A stretch of DNA of 64,000 nucleotides, taken from the NCBI RefSeq assembly GCF_002797875.1, contig NZ_PGFC01000001.1, positions 310,001-374,000 of the forward strand, read 5' to 3'. Source of the stretch: Pseudoscardovia suis. Its GTDB lineage: Bacteria; Actinomycetota; Actinomycetes; Actinomycetales; Bifidobacteriaceae. This document shows, one piece after another, positions 55,811-64,000 of this stretch; the first letter of the stretch is position 1; the number at the start of each line of letters is the position of its first letter. The notes beneath the pieces are model-generated. The model saw only the letters and a program-made list of their open reading frames with translations, was not told the DNA's origin and ran no database searches. Position numbers and translations under genes: made by a program.

Positions 55811-55836
55811 CCCGTCGCGCAAGCGGCGGGTCTTTT
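55811..55836 (+). terminator. Terminator 2 after rpsD
   Basis: CCCGTCGC and GCGGCGGG pair around GCAA with one G-T, followed by TCTTTT. Confidence 0.8.
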
Positions 55837-55888
55837 CGTTGTGCGGACGGTGGCTTGCGCATCTAGGATGCGGGAGGTGAGTTGCTTG

Positions 55889-56762
55889 CCTATGTGCCAG
55901 CGGTGGCTGGCACTTTGTGGGGTAGGCAGGTTGCTTGTTGTATGAGATTGGCTTGTTTGCTGGGTTTGTGTAGTGGGGTGCTGGTTGCTGCGGGCTTATG
56001 TGTCAGCGGTGGCTGGCACATAAGCGGGGAGTGGTGGCTGCTCGACTCGGGATTTGGCTTGTTCGCTTGTGTTGCTGGACGGCGCTGTGGTGGCGGCTTG
56101 CATATGTGCGAGTGGTGGCTGGCACTTTGTGGGGTGGGCGGGTTGCTTGGTGTGTGAGATTGGCTTGTTTGCTTGTGTTGTGGTATGGCGAGGCTGCGAT
56201 TATGGGCTTATGTGTAGGCGGTGGCTAGCACATAAGCGGTTCGGCGATATGTCGCTTGCTTATGTGTCAGCGGTGGCTGGCACATAAGCGGGGAGTGGTG
56301 GCTGCTCGACTCGGGATTTGGCTTGTTCGCTTGTGTTGCTGGACGGCGGTGTGGTGGTTGTGGGCTTATGTGTGAGTGGTGGCTGGCACTTTGTGGGGTG
56401 GGCGGGTTGCTTGGTGTGTGAGATTGGCTTGTTTGCTTGTGTTGTGGTATGGCGAGGCTGCGATTATGGGCTTATGTGTAAGTGGTGGCTGGCACTTAGG
56501 CGGGGAGGGATGGCTGCTTGACTCGGGTTTTGGCTTGTTTGCGTGTGTTGTTGGATGCCGGTGTGGTGGTTGCTTGCTTATGTGTGAGCGGTGGCTGTCA
56601 CTTTGTGGGGCAGGCGGATTGCTTGGGTTGGTGTTTGGCTTATTTGCTGGGTTTGTGTAGTGGGATGGCGGTGACTGCGGGCTTATGTGTGAGTGGTGGC
56701 TGGCACATAAGTGGGTCGGCGATATGTTGCGTGCCTATGTGCGCGCGGTGGCTGGCACATTT
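55889..56762. repeat. Palindromic tandem array, period 106 bp (10 hairpin units)
   Basis: The core is CTTATGTGTCAGC-GGTG-GCTGGCACATAAG, a 13-base-arm hairpin with few changes. Cores start at 55889, 55995, 56101, 56207, 56259, 56365, 56471, 56577, 56682 and 56734: steps of 106 (one 105), with two steps of 52, about half a period. In alternate copies the right arm is lost to GGCACTTTGTGGGG, so full and half hairpins take turns. DNA between cores is also repeated (TTGGCTTGTTTGCTTGTGTT). A period of 106 breaks reading frames. The 1.2-kb gap contains no convincing gene. Confidence 0.92.
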
Positions 56763-56988
56763 GGCACATTGGAGCGGGAACTTGCCCATTGGTGTGATGA
56801 CTGGGGCCATTGGCGCGGTGGGCGGCAGCATTGGCGCGGCGCGGTGCCGGGGTGGGCAACAGGTAGCAATCGGGGCGGATTGTCGGGGGTTGTCCTAAAA
56901 ATACTGAAATGTCAGCCGTGGAGCATCGCTGTGATGGGCTGTGCGCCGCATCCGGTGTGCGTAGCGGAGTTTTATTGGAAAATGGATC

Positions 56989-58761
56989 ATGAAAGAAGAC
57001 AACACCACAAAGATCAGTGACCCGAAGTCCAGCCAAGATTCACAGAGTTCTCAATCATCGCAGAGCACCAACTCCACTGCACTAGCCGAGCCGCAAGCCA
57101 AGCCACAGGGGAAGCGGCAGGACGCATCGCAGGACACATCCCAGAGCAATCCGAACCACAACAATCCTCAGAAGGACCCCGATTCCCAGTCTCGGGCACC
57201 CCAATCCCAGGCGTCTCAAGAATCTCAGGTGTCCCAAGCATCCCAGGCATCCCAGCCCCAAACCAAGGCACAGGGCTCACAGGGTGCGCAGGACTTCGTC
57301 CCGCCGCAGCTCAACGTCAGCAAGGTGACGGGACGCCTCATCGGATCCATCGTCGCCACTGCAGGCATCTGTTTCATGGGCATCCTCACCGAAACAATGA
57401 TGAACGTGCTGTTCCCGCACCTCATGCAGGAATTCGGCATCGATGCAGCAACCGTCCAATGGGTCACGAGCGCGTGCATCCTCACGATCGCCGCAGTCAT
57501 ACCGCTGAGCGCGTTCCTCAAGAAGCGCTTCAGCTTCCGCCAAGTGTTCGCCGCCGCCATCGCGGTGGGCATCGTCGGTGGCCTCATCGCCATGTGGTCG
57601 CCCAGCTTCACGGTGCTGCTCGTCGCCCGCATCCTCCAAGGCCTGAGCACCGGCATCTGCATGCCGCTCATGTTCAACGTGGTGCTCGAGCAATCCCCGC
57701 GCGCCAAGCTCGGTGTGCTCATGGGCGTGTGCAACCTGGTCGTGGGCCTCGCCCCGGCGCTTGGCCCGACCTTCGGCGGTCTGATGATCACCATCATGCC
57801 GTGGCGCCACATCTTCCTCATCATCATTGTCTTCATCGCGCTGTTCGGCGTGCTCGGCTTCCTCTGCCTGCGCCAGAGCTCGCCCGTCGACCGCCATGCC
57901 ACGCTCAGCATCGCCCAGACCGTATGCGTCGCCGGTGGTTTCGCGCTGCTCATCTTCGGCTTGCAAAAGACCGGCTCGTGGATCGAGCAGGCAGTCGTCG
58001 GCGCTCCGCTGGGATCGCTCCCGGCGGTGTGCCTCGTGTCGGTTCTCGGCGGCATTGCACTCATCGCCGTGTTCGTGCGCCTGTCGCTGGGGTCGGGCAA
58101 TCCGCTGCTCAACCTGCGGGTGCTGCGCCATCCTGCGCTGCGGTGTGCGGTGGCTGCCGCGGTGTTTGTGCAGTTCATCCAGCTGAGCTTGTCTTACGTG
58201 GTGCCGAACTTCAGCCAGATGGGTTTGGGTGCGACGTCGCTGCAGGCCGGCCTCACCGTGCTGCCCGGCGCTTTGATCGGCGCCATGCTCACCGCGTTGA
58301 GCGGCAGGGTCCTCGACCGCCGCGGCCCGCTGCTGCCCATCGGTTGCGGCCTCACCGTGCTGCTGTGCGGACTCGTGTTCCAGGCGGTTGCCACTCCGGC
58401 GCTCACCATCGGCGGGCTCATGCTTGGCTACGCGCTGTGCGAAATCGGCTTTTCCAACACGTATTCCAATACGTTCACCGTTGCGTTGCGCACGGTGCCC
58501 CTTGCCGAGAACCCGGATGGCAACGCCGCGTTCAACACGATGCAGCAGTTCGGTTGCGCGTTCGGCACCACGGTGAGTGCCACGATCGTGTCGGTGTTCC
58601 AAGCCGTGGAGCAGAACAAGGGCGCCTCGTTTGCTGCCGCCACCACGACGGGCGCGCATTGGGCGTATATCGCGGCGGTGATCGCCGGGCTGATTGCCGC
58701 GTGCCTCATCGCGAAGGAACTCAAGCACGACCGTCGCGAATACCAGCCGGTTGCCTTGTGA
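56989..58761 (+). CDS. DHA2-type major facilitator drug exporter
   Basis: 590 residues; the ribosome site is weak (ATGGATC before the ATG). The first about 100 residues are hydrophilic Ser/Gln repeats (SQDSQSSQSSQS, QASQESQVSQASQ). Fourteen helices follow, with the family's motifs ATVQWVTSACILTIAAVIPL (motif D1-like), LLVARILQGLSTGICMPL and LVVGLAPALGPTFGGLMI (motif C, antiporter). Such EmrB/QacA proteins export drugs, bile salts or other amphiphiles with proton antiport. The Gln/Ser tail is not found in standard members. The gene lies just after the 106-bp array. Confidence 0.9.
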   Translation: MKEDNTTKISDPKSSQDSQSSQSSQSTNSTALAEPQAKPQGKRQDASQDTSQSNPNHNNPQKDPDSQSRAPQSQASQESQVSQASQASQPQTKAQGSQGAQDFVPPQLNVSKVTGRLIGSIVATAGICFMGILTETMMNVLFPHLMQEFGIDAATVQWVTSACILTIAAVIPLSAFLKKRFSFRQVFAAAIAVGIVGGLIAMWSPSFTVLLVARILQGLSTGICMPLMFNVVLEQSPRAKLGVLMGVCNLVVGLAPALGPTFGGLMITIMPWRHIFLIIIVFIALFGVLGFLCLRQSSPVDRHATLSIAQTVCVAGGFALLIFGLQKTGSWIEQAVVGAPLGSLPAVCLVSVLGGIALIAVFVRLSLGSGNPLLNLRVLRHPALRCAVAAAVFVQFIQLSLSYVVPNFSQMGLGATSLQAGLTVLPGALIGAMLTALSGRVLDRRGPLLPIGCGLTVLLCGLVFQAVATPALTIGGLMLGYALCEIGFSNTYSNTFTVALRTVPLAENPDGNAAFNTMQQFGCAFGTTVSATIVSVFQAVEQNKGASFAAATTTGAHWAYIAAVIAGLIAACLIAKELKHDRREYQPVAL

Positions 58762-58868
58762 CAAGTTGCCCTGTGACGGCTTGTCTGTGACAGGTTGCCT
58801 GTGACCAGCTGCCTTTTACACCGAGGCAATCGCAGCAGGCAAGCGCAAGGAATCAAGGAATAGAAGCA

Positions 58869-58906
58869 GAAGGATCATGCCTTTTATAATCAAGGCATGA
58901 TCCTTC
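58869..58906 (+). promoter_or_regulatory. 15-bp inverted repeat enclosing the -10 box and start codon
   Basis: GAAGGATCATGCCTT (58869-58883) and AAGGCATGATCCTTC (58892-58906) are perfect complements. The eight-base loop TTATAATC holds TATAAT (58885-58890), and the ATG of the next gene (58897) lies in the right arm. Transcription would start about at the A of ATG, so the mRNA is probably leaderless, and a bound regulator would cover both signals. Confidence 0.6.
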
Positions 58907-59568
58907 ATTTGTTCCTGGTGCGTCATGGCCAGACTGAATTCAACCGTTACAACAGGCTGCAAGGCTGGAGCAATTCGCCGCTCACCGACAAGGGCATGCA
59001 AGACGCCAAACGCGCCGGAGCCAAGCTCGCGCACGTGCCGTTCGCAGCCGCCTACTGCTCCGACACCACGCGCGCGCAGATCACGGCGGGCACGATTCTC
59101 GACCTCAACGAGTCGGGCGCACCGCGTCCCGCGCTCATCGCGGACATGCACTTCCGCGAACAGCATTACGGGTATTACGAAGGCCAGGACATGAACATGG
59201 CATGGTGGGCGGCGGGCGCCCCGCACGGAGCCACGACCTACAACGAGATTGTCGAACGCTACGGCCTTGCCGCCACCCGCGACTTCCTCAAAGAGGCCGA
59301 TCCATTCCATGACGCGGAGTCCGATGACGAGTACTGGCGGCGCATCGCCGGCGGATACGAACTCATCGCATCGAACGCCGCGCTGACGGACGGTGACAAT
59401 GTGCTGCAGATTTCGCACGGCAACACGCTTCTGAGCCTCATGCACCGATTCGCGCCCGAGGGATACGACCTGTCGGAGCGCCCGGCGAACGGTTCGGTTA
59501 CGCGCATGGATCTGGACACCACGGCGCCGTTCGATTCGGCGATCACGGTTATCGCTTACAACGAATAA
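58897..59568 (+). CDS. Histidine phosphatase (phosphoglycerate mutase-like)
   Basis: 223 residues. The catalytic LVRHGQTEFNRYNRLQGWSN carries the phosphorylated histidine and the RHG/NxxxRxQG block; the second histidine is in QISHGNTLLSL, and the glutamate donor lies in FREQHYGYYEGQD. It is a branch-1 histidine phosphatase that removes phosphate from small metabolites. No ribosome site precedes the ATG, which agrees with a leaderless start. An ATG further downstream would remove the catalytic histidine and is excluded. Confidence 0.9.
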   Translation: MILHLFLVRHGQTEFNRYNRLQGWSNSPLTDKGMQDAKRAGAKLAHVPFAAAYCSDTTRAQITAGTILDLNESGAPRPALIADMHFREQHYGYYEGQDMNMAWWAAGAPHGATTYNEIVERYGLAATRDFLKEADPFHDAESDDEYWRRIAGGYELIASNAALTDGDNVLQISHGNTLLSLMHRFAPEGYDLSERPANGSVTRMDLDTTAPFDSAITVIAYNE

Positions 59569-59685
59569 TCCGCATGTCCGTCGCTTCGCCGCCGCTGCCG
59601 TGCTAGCCTTGCATGTGTATTCGTCACGCCGGCATCGTTAGCGATAGGTAATGCGCCGGCTAGGGAACGAGAAAGAGGTTCGCAC

Positions 59686-60240
59686 ATGGACTTGGGTGAT
59701 GTGGCAGGGCTCATCGCAGCCATTGCATTTGTCATTCTGGTCGGGTTCATGATCTATCCGCTCATCCGGCTGGGCAAGCTGTTCGACCAACTGTCGCAGA
59801 CAGTCAAGGACACCGGCGATCAGGCCGTCGAGGCGCTTGACGGCGGCGTGGACACCGTGCAGAAGATCAACAAGACGCTCGATGACGTCAACGATGTGTC
59901 GGATGCGCTGTCCACCACCGCAAACAATGTGTCCGCCCTGACCGACCTGTATGGCGCGATGCTTGGCAAGCCCGCCATAAAGGTCGCGTCCACGGTCTGG
60001 GCAGTGCGCCAGACCGTCGGAGATTTCTTCAAGGGACGCGGTCACGGCGGTAAGAAGGTCGTGGATTCCACCACGGTCGACCCGGCAGCTGCGAAAACGA
60101 CGTCGACTAAGGCCTCGGCGCAGTCCACGGCTTCGAAGCCTGCTGCGCGCCAGGCAGCCGCACACCAGGCTTCTGCACACCAGGCTTCTACGCACCAGGC
60201 TTCCGCCCGTGCCGCCCGGAAGGCAGGTGAGAAGGCATGA
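59686..60240 (+). CDS. DUF948 family membrane-anchored protein
   Basis: 184 residues; AAAGAGG before the ATG. One N-terminal helix (LIAAIAFVILVGFMIYPLI) anchors a heptad-rich domain (LFDQLSQTVKDTGDQAVEAL, TVQKINKTLDDVNDVSDALS) of the DUF948 type. The tail has four 15-bp repeats encoding AxQA(A/S). In actinobacteria this gene lies between rpsD and alaS, as here; its biochemical role is unknown. The stop overlaps the next start (ATGA). Confidence 0.85.
   Translation: MDLGDVAGLIAAIAFVILVGFMIYPLIRLGKLFDQLSQTVKDTGDQAVEALDGGVDTVQKINKTLDDVNDVSDALSTTANNVSALTDLYGAMLGKPAIKVASTVWAVRQTVGDFFKGRGHGGKKVVDSTTVDPAAAKTTSTKASAQSTASKPAARQAAAHQASAHQASTHQASARAARKAGEKA
60145..60204 (+). repeat. In-frame 15-bp tandem repeat in the DUF948 tail
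   Basis: GCGCGCCAGGCAGCC, GCACACCAGGCTTCT (twice) and ACGCACCAGGCTTCC encode RQAA/HQAS-type units. Confidence 0.9.
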
Positions 60241-60479
60241 CGAAGAGAATCCTGTGGGTGGGTGTGGGAATCGCCGCCGGCATTGTGATCGCCACGAAGG
60301 CAAGCGCCTATGTGAAGGCTCACACGCCGAAGGCAGCCCGAGAATTTGTGCTTGGACCCGATCAGACGGACGTGCCAATCCGCACGCTCGCCGCATTGTG
60401 GGGCGACTTCCTCACCTACCAGCATGAACGCGAAGACGAGCTCAACCGCCAGTTCATCGCTCGCTCGAAGAGACGGTGA
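60237..60479 (+). CDS. Small conserved membrane-associated protein upstream of alaS
   Basis: 80 residues, coupled to the DUF948 gene by an ATGA overlap. One hydrophobic segment near the start (ILWVGVGIAAGIVIATKA) precedes a soluble part ending QHEREDELNRQFIARSKRR. Small proteins of this type keep the place between DUF948 and alaS in many actinobacteria. The function is unknown. The 284 bases that follow contain a TATATT-type AT-rich stretch (60602-60607) but no clear promoter for alaS. Confidence 0.78.
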   Translation: MTKRILWVGVGIAAGIVIATKASAYVKAHTPKAAREFVLGPDQTDVPIRTLAALWGDFLTYQHEREDELNRQFIARSKRR

Positions 60480-60763
60480 AAAAGAGGCGTTGAACAAACG
60501 CCGGCGAAGCAACCAAGCCTCCCTGTGGCTCGTCGGAATATGAAATCCAACGGTGGATCCATCGCCAATGATTGCATATTTCAGCGTTCTAGAGGGAGGC
60601 GTATATTTTAAACACGGCAAAGACCGGCGCGGGCAGTCCTGCTCGGGTTCACATGGCCTGGCAACGGGCCGATGAAACCGGCCGACATTGGCTTGACTCA
60701 GGCGAATGCGGCAGCAGACACGGCACGGCGGCAGGCAGACAAGAAACGTAAGGAGACGCATCC

Positions 60764-63442
60764 ATGCGCACAGCGCAGATCGCATCGCGGTACCTTGACT
60801 ATTTTGAAACGCACGGGCACTTGGTCGTGCCCTCGGCATCCCTTATTTCGCCGAACCCGACGACGCTGTTCACCATCGCCGGCATGGTGCCGTTCATTCC
60901 CTACCTGCTTGGCGAGAAGACGCCGCCGCGCAAGCGCATGGCGAGCAACCAGAAGTGCGTGCGCACCCTCGACATCGACGAAGTGGGCAAGACGACGCGC
61001 CATGGCACGTTCTTCCAGATGCTGGGCAACTTCTCGTTCGGCGATTACTTCAAGGAAGAGGCCATCCATTACGCGTGGGAGCTGCTCACGACCCCGCAGG
61101 ACAAGGGCGGCTTCGGCTTCGACCCCGAGAAACTGTGGGTGACCACGTTCACCGATGACGAAGAGGCCCGTTCCATCTGGCGCAACGAAGGCATGGACCC
61201 CGAGCGCATCCAGCAGATGGGCATGGAAGACAACTTCTGGACGACCGGCGGCCCCGGCCCTGGCGGCCCCTGCTCCGAAATCTACGTGGACCGCGGTCCG
61301 CAGTTCGGCAAGGAAGGCGGCCCCGTCGCGGACGAGAACCGCTACACCGAGATCTGGGACCTCGTGTTCGAGAACTATGAGGTCGACAACGTCAAGTCCA
61401 AGACCGACCTGCACATCGTCGGCGAGCTCGCCAACAAGAACATCGACACCGGCATGGGCCTCGAGCGTGTCGCTTACCTGCTCCAGGGCAAGCAGAACAT
61501 CTACGAGACCGATGAGATGTTCCCTGTCATCGAAGCCGCGGAGAAGCTCTCCGGACGAAAGTATGGTGAGGACGCCGACGCCGATGTGCGCTTCCGTGTC
61601 GTGGCGGACCACGTGCGTTCCGCTCTGATGATCATGAGCGACGGCGTGCGCCCCAGCAACGAAGGCCGCGGCTACGTGCTGCGCCGCCTCATTCGCCGCA
61701 CCGAGGTCGCCATGCGCCGTCTGGGCGTGACCTCCGAAGTGCTGCCGTTCCTGCTGCCTGCCAGCAAGGAAGCAATGGCGCCGAATTATCCCGAGCTCAA
61801 CGACACGTTCCATGACATTGCCGAAGCCGCTTACGGTGAGGAAGGTGCGTTCCGCCGCACCCTCGAGAAGGGCACCACGATCCTTGACGTGGCGGTCGAC
61901 AACGCCAAGAAGGGCACGAAGGTCGTTTCTGGCAAGGATGCGTTCGAACTGCACGACACCTACGGTTTCCCGATCGAGCTGACGCTCGAGATGGCCGCCG
62001 AAGAAGGCGTGAAGGTCGACGAGGCCAAGTTCCGCGAGCTGATGGCGGAGCAGAAGTCCCGCGCCCGTGCGGATGCCCTCAAGAAGCGCGGCAACGTGGA
62101 TGTCTCCGTGTATGACGAGATCCGCAAGTCGCTGTCCGCGCCGCAGGAATTCGTGGGTTACACGACGTTCTCCACGCGCTCCACCGTGCTTGGCATCGTC
62201 AAGGAAGGCGAAGGCGCCGTGCCGGTGGCGACCGCCCCGTGCAGCGTCGAAGTGATCCTTGACAAGACCCCGTTCTATGCGGAGGCCGGCGGTCAGCTCG
62301 CCGACCAAGGCCAGATCCTTACCGATGATGGCGCCGTGCTGGAGGTCGATGACGTGCAGAAGCCGATCAAGGGCCTCACCGTGCATCGCTGCCGTCTCGT
62401 CGAAGGACGTCTCATCGCCGGTGCGCAGGTTTCTGCCAACATCGACATGAACCGCCGTGGCGCCATCGCCCGCGCGCACACCGCGACGCACATGGTGCAC
62501 AAGGCGCTGCGCGAAGAGCTCGGACCCCAGGCCACGCAGCGTGGCTCCGAAGACGCCCCCAACCGCCTGCGCTTCGACTTCCAGTGGGGCAGCGCCCCCA
62601 GCCGCGAAGCGATGAACGCAGTCGAGGCGCGCGTCAACGACAAGCTGCGTGAGAACCTTGCGGTCACCACGCAAGAGATGAAGTTCGACGACGCCATCGC
62701 GATGGGCGCCATGCATCTGTTCGGTGAGAAGTACGGCGATGTCGTGCGCGTCGTGAGCATTGGTCAGGACGGTTGGAGCCGTGAGCTGTGCGGCGGCACG
62801 CACGTGAGCAACGTGGGCGTCATCGGCCAGGTCACGATTCTTTCCGAAGCCTCCGTCGGCACCGGCACCCGCCGCGTGGACGCTCTCGTGGGCAAGTCCG
62901 CTTACGAATACAACGCTCGCGAGCATGCCCTCGTTTCGCAGCTTTCCGACTCTCTCAACGCTCGTCCCGACGAGCTGCAGGACCGCATCGCCAAGCTGCT
63001 GCAGCGCCTCAAGGATTCCGACTCCAAGCTCGCCGCGCTCTACGAGCGTGAGCTTGCGTCCAAGGCGGACGATTACGTGGAGCAGGCACGCACCAGCGCC
63101 GACCCCGTCGTGATCGTCGCGCAGAACGTCGGCGCGTTCGGCTCCAACGATGCGCTGCGCAAGACCGCCATGAGCATCCGCCAGCGCATCGGCGAAGACA
63201 AGCCTGTCATCGTCGCCCTCGCAGGCGTGACCGAAGCAGGCAGCCCCTCGCTCGTGGTCGCCACGAACGACGCGGCCCGCGCCAAGGGCATCAAGGCGGG
63301 CGACCTCGTGCGCACCGCGTCCAAGGTGCTCGGCGGTGGCGGCGGCGGCAAGCCGGACTTCGCGCAGGGCGGCGGTCAAGACGCGTCGAAGATTGGCGCG
63401 GCGCTCGACCAGCTGCGCCATGACGCGATGGCGAAGGCCTGA
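60764..63442 (+). CDS. alaS: Alanyl-tRNA synthetase
   Basis: 892 residues; AAGGAG lies seven bases before the ATG. Domains in order: class II aminoacylation core ([20 protein letters not shown], motif 1; [20 protein letters not shown], motif 2; [13 protein letters not shown], motif 3), tRNA recognition, the editing domain with [11 protein letters not shown] and [10 protein letters not shown] (His-x3-His and Cys-x3-His zinc site), and the C-Ala domain ending [17 protein letters not shown]. It charges tRNA-Ala and clears mischarged Ser/Gly. The length is normal. ruvX follows three bases after the stop. Confidence 0.97.
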   Translation: MRTAQIASRYLDYFETHGHLVVPSASLISPNPTTLFTIAGMVPFIPYLLGEKTPPRKRMASNQKCVRTLDIDEVGKTTRHGTFFQMLGNFSFGDYFKEEAIHYAWELLTTPQDKGGFGFDPEKLWVTTFTDDEEARSIWRNEGMDPERIQQMGMEDNFWTTGGPGPGGPCSEIYVDRGPQFGKEGGPVADENRYTEIWDLVFENYEVDNVKSKTDLHIVGELANKNIDTGMGLERVAYLLQGKQNIYETDEMFPVIEAAEKLSGRKYGEDADADVRFRVVADHVRSALMIMSDGVRPSNEGRGYVLRRLIRRTEVAMRRLGVTSEVLPFLLPASKEAMAPNYPELNDTFHDIAEAAYGEEGAFRRTLEKGTTILDVAVDNAKKGTKVVSGKDAFELHDTYGFPIELTLEMAAEEGVKVDEAKFRELMAEQKSRARADALKKRGNVDVSVYDEIRKSLSAPQEFVGYTTFSTRSTVLGIVKEGEGAVPVATAPCSVEVILDKTPFYAEAGGQLADQGQILTDDGAVLEVDDVQKPIKGLTVHRCRLVEGRLIAGAQVSANIDMNRRGAIARAHTATHMVHKALREELGPQATQRGSEDAPNRLRFDFQWGSAPSREAMNAVEARVNDKLRENLAVTTQEMKFDDAIAMGAMHLFGEKYGDVVRVVSIGQDGWSRELCGGTHVSNVGVIGQVTILSEASVGTGTRRVDALVGKSAYEYNAREHALVSQLSDSLNARPDELQDRIAKLLQRLKDSDSKLAALYERELASKADDYVEQARTSADPVVIVAQNVGAFGSNDALRKTAMSIRQRIGEDKPVIVALAGVTEAGSPSLVVATNDAARAKGIKAGDLVRTASKVLGGGGGGKPDFAQGGGQDASKIGAALDQLRHDAMAKA

Positions 63443-63445
63443 CCC

Positions 63446-63898
63446 ATGTCAGTGTGGATGGGCGTCGATTTGGGCAATGCGCGCGTTGGTCTGGCATTGT
63501 CGGACCCCGAACTCACGTTCGCCCATCCCGCAGGGAACCTGCAGGCATACGGTGACTACGACACGACGGTTGAGGATGCGATTGATTGCATCGAAGACAA
63601 CGATGTCGCGCATGTGGTAGTTGGCTACCCCCTGCAGCTCAACGGCAGCGTAGGCGCTTCCGCCCACAAGGCACAAGCTTGGGCGGACCGCCTGCGCTAC
63701 CGTCTGGCGGTCGAAGGATTCGACGGAGTGGATGTGGAGCTGCTCGACGAGCGGCTCACCACGGTGACCGCTCACCATCAGCTGAGCGAAGCCGGCCTGG
63801 GGTCGCGCAAGCACAGGCCGGCCGTCGACCAGCAGTCCGCGGTGGTCATTTTGCAGACCGCCCTTGATAGAATCACGGATCGGCATCACGGCGCATAG
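63446..63898 (+). CDS. ruvX: RuvX/YqgF putative pre-16S rRNA nuclease
   Basis: 150 residues starting three bases after alaS. The RNase H-like fold is marked by WMGVDLGNARVGLAL with the first catalytic Asp, VVVGYPLQLNGSVGASA, ELLDERLTTVTAH with Glu/Arg, and the late Asp in RPAVDQQSAVVIL. YqgF/RuvX proteins process the 5' end of 16S rRNA or resolve DNA junctions. The alaS-ruvX order is common in actinobacteria, usually with mltG next. Confidence 0.93.
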   Translation: MSVWMGVDLGNARVGLALSDPELTFAHPAGNLQAYGDYDTTVEDAIDCIEDNDVAHVVVGYPLQLNGSVGASAHKAQAWADRLRYRLAVEGFDGVDVELLDERLTTVTAHHQLSEAGLGSRKHRPAVDQQSAVVILQTALDRITDRHHGA

Positions 63899-64000
63899 TG
63901 GCGACGTAGACGGCGTCGCAGCCAGCGTCGACGGCACAGGCATCACACACATCACAGACGACACAGGCCGCATGGCGCACAGGCAGCGAAGGAAGGAACC
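63899..64000 (+). other. Leader of the next gene, cut by the window end
   Basis: The last bases, GAAGGAAGGAACC, look like a ribosome binding site just before a start codon beyond the window. By gene order the next gene is probably mltG (lytic transglycosylase), but none of it is visible. Confidence 0.4.

Noticed and set aside
55882..57020. Several 60-126 codon frames in the 106-bp array
   Set aside because: They overlap in different frames, have no ribosome sites and follow the repeat; 106 is not a multiple of three.
60480..60763. T-box or other attenuator before alaS
   Set aside because: No T-box sequence or specifier-loop structure found; only a weak AT-rich segment.
60698..63421. A 907-codon minus-strand open frame opposite alaS
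   Set aside because: Same codon-bias shadow effect; alaS is complete and unmistakable on the plus strand.

Overview
The window is a GC-rich actinobacterial chromosome segment, almost certainly from a Bifidobacterium. The strongest evidence is a full-length xylulose-5-phosphate/fructose-6-phosphate phosphoketolase (xfp), the key enzyme of the bifid shunt, placed directly after guaA. Supporting evidence is an aerobic-type class Ib ribonucleotide reductase operon (nrdHIEF), pdxST with a divergent MocR regulator, and the actinobacterial block rpsD ... DUF948 - small protein - alaS - ruvX at the right end. I cannot name the species.

Layout. 0-2 kb: end of an ABC permease and an ABC ATPase fused to an FMN-binding domain. 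2-6.2 kb: a HAD phosphatase and four tandem SUKH (SMI1/KNR4-like) genes arranged A-B-A'-B'. 6.2-13.7 kb: mostly minus-strand transport genes (MATE, AzlCD, APC permease, ClC) and an ADP-ribosylglycohydrolase. 13.9-21.5 kb: hydroxyacyl-CoA dehydrogenase, guaA, xfp, an acetyltransferase and a lone type IV pilin-like gene. 21.7-26.2 kb: nrdHIEF on the minus strand with a candidate NrdR box pair. 26.8-34 kb: asd, an acetyltransferase, a small NAD-binding protein, a GH5 glycosidase, and a glycosyltransferase/MarR fusion translationally coupled to a DMT transporter. 34-37 kb: an island bounded by two blocks of 70-72 bp palindromic tandem repeats (15 hairpin units), containing two broken genes and an unknown membrane protein. 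37-38.5 kb: a small membrane protein and a PD-(D/E)XK-like protein. 38.7-43.4 kb: vitamin B6 synthesis (pdxST), its regulator and an EamA transporter. 43.6-54.7 kb: two UvrD/PcrA-type helicases on either side of a feoA-feoB-feoC iron(II) uptake operon and an OatA-like acyltransferase. 55.1-64 kb: rpsD, a second palindromic array (period 106 bp), a DHA2 drug exporter, a leaderless histidine phosphatase, two envelope-associated small proteins, alaS and ruvX.

The working parts are central carbon flux (xfp), nucleotide supply (guaA, nrdHIEF), amino-acid and cofactor synthesis (asd, pdxST), iron uptake (feo), DNA repair (two SF1 helicases, ruvX) and translation (rpsD, alaS). The unusual part is the repeat landscape. 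Two unrelated families of long-period palindromic arrays occupy intergenic DNA, and at least six coding loci carry in-frame 15-bp minisatellites at domain linkers or termini. No rRNA, tRNA, complete mobile element or genuine CRISPR array was seen.
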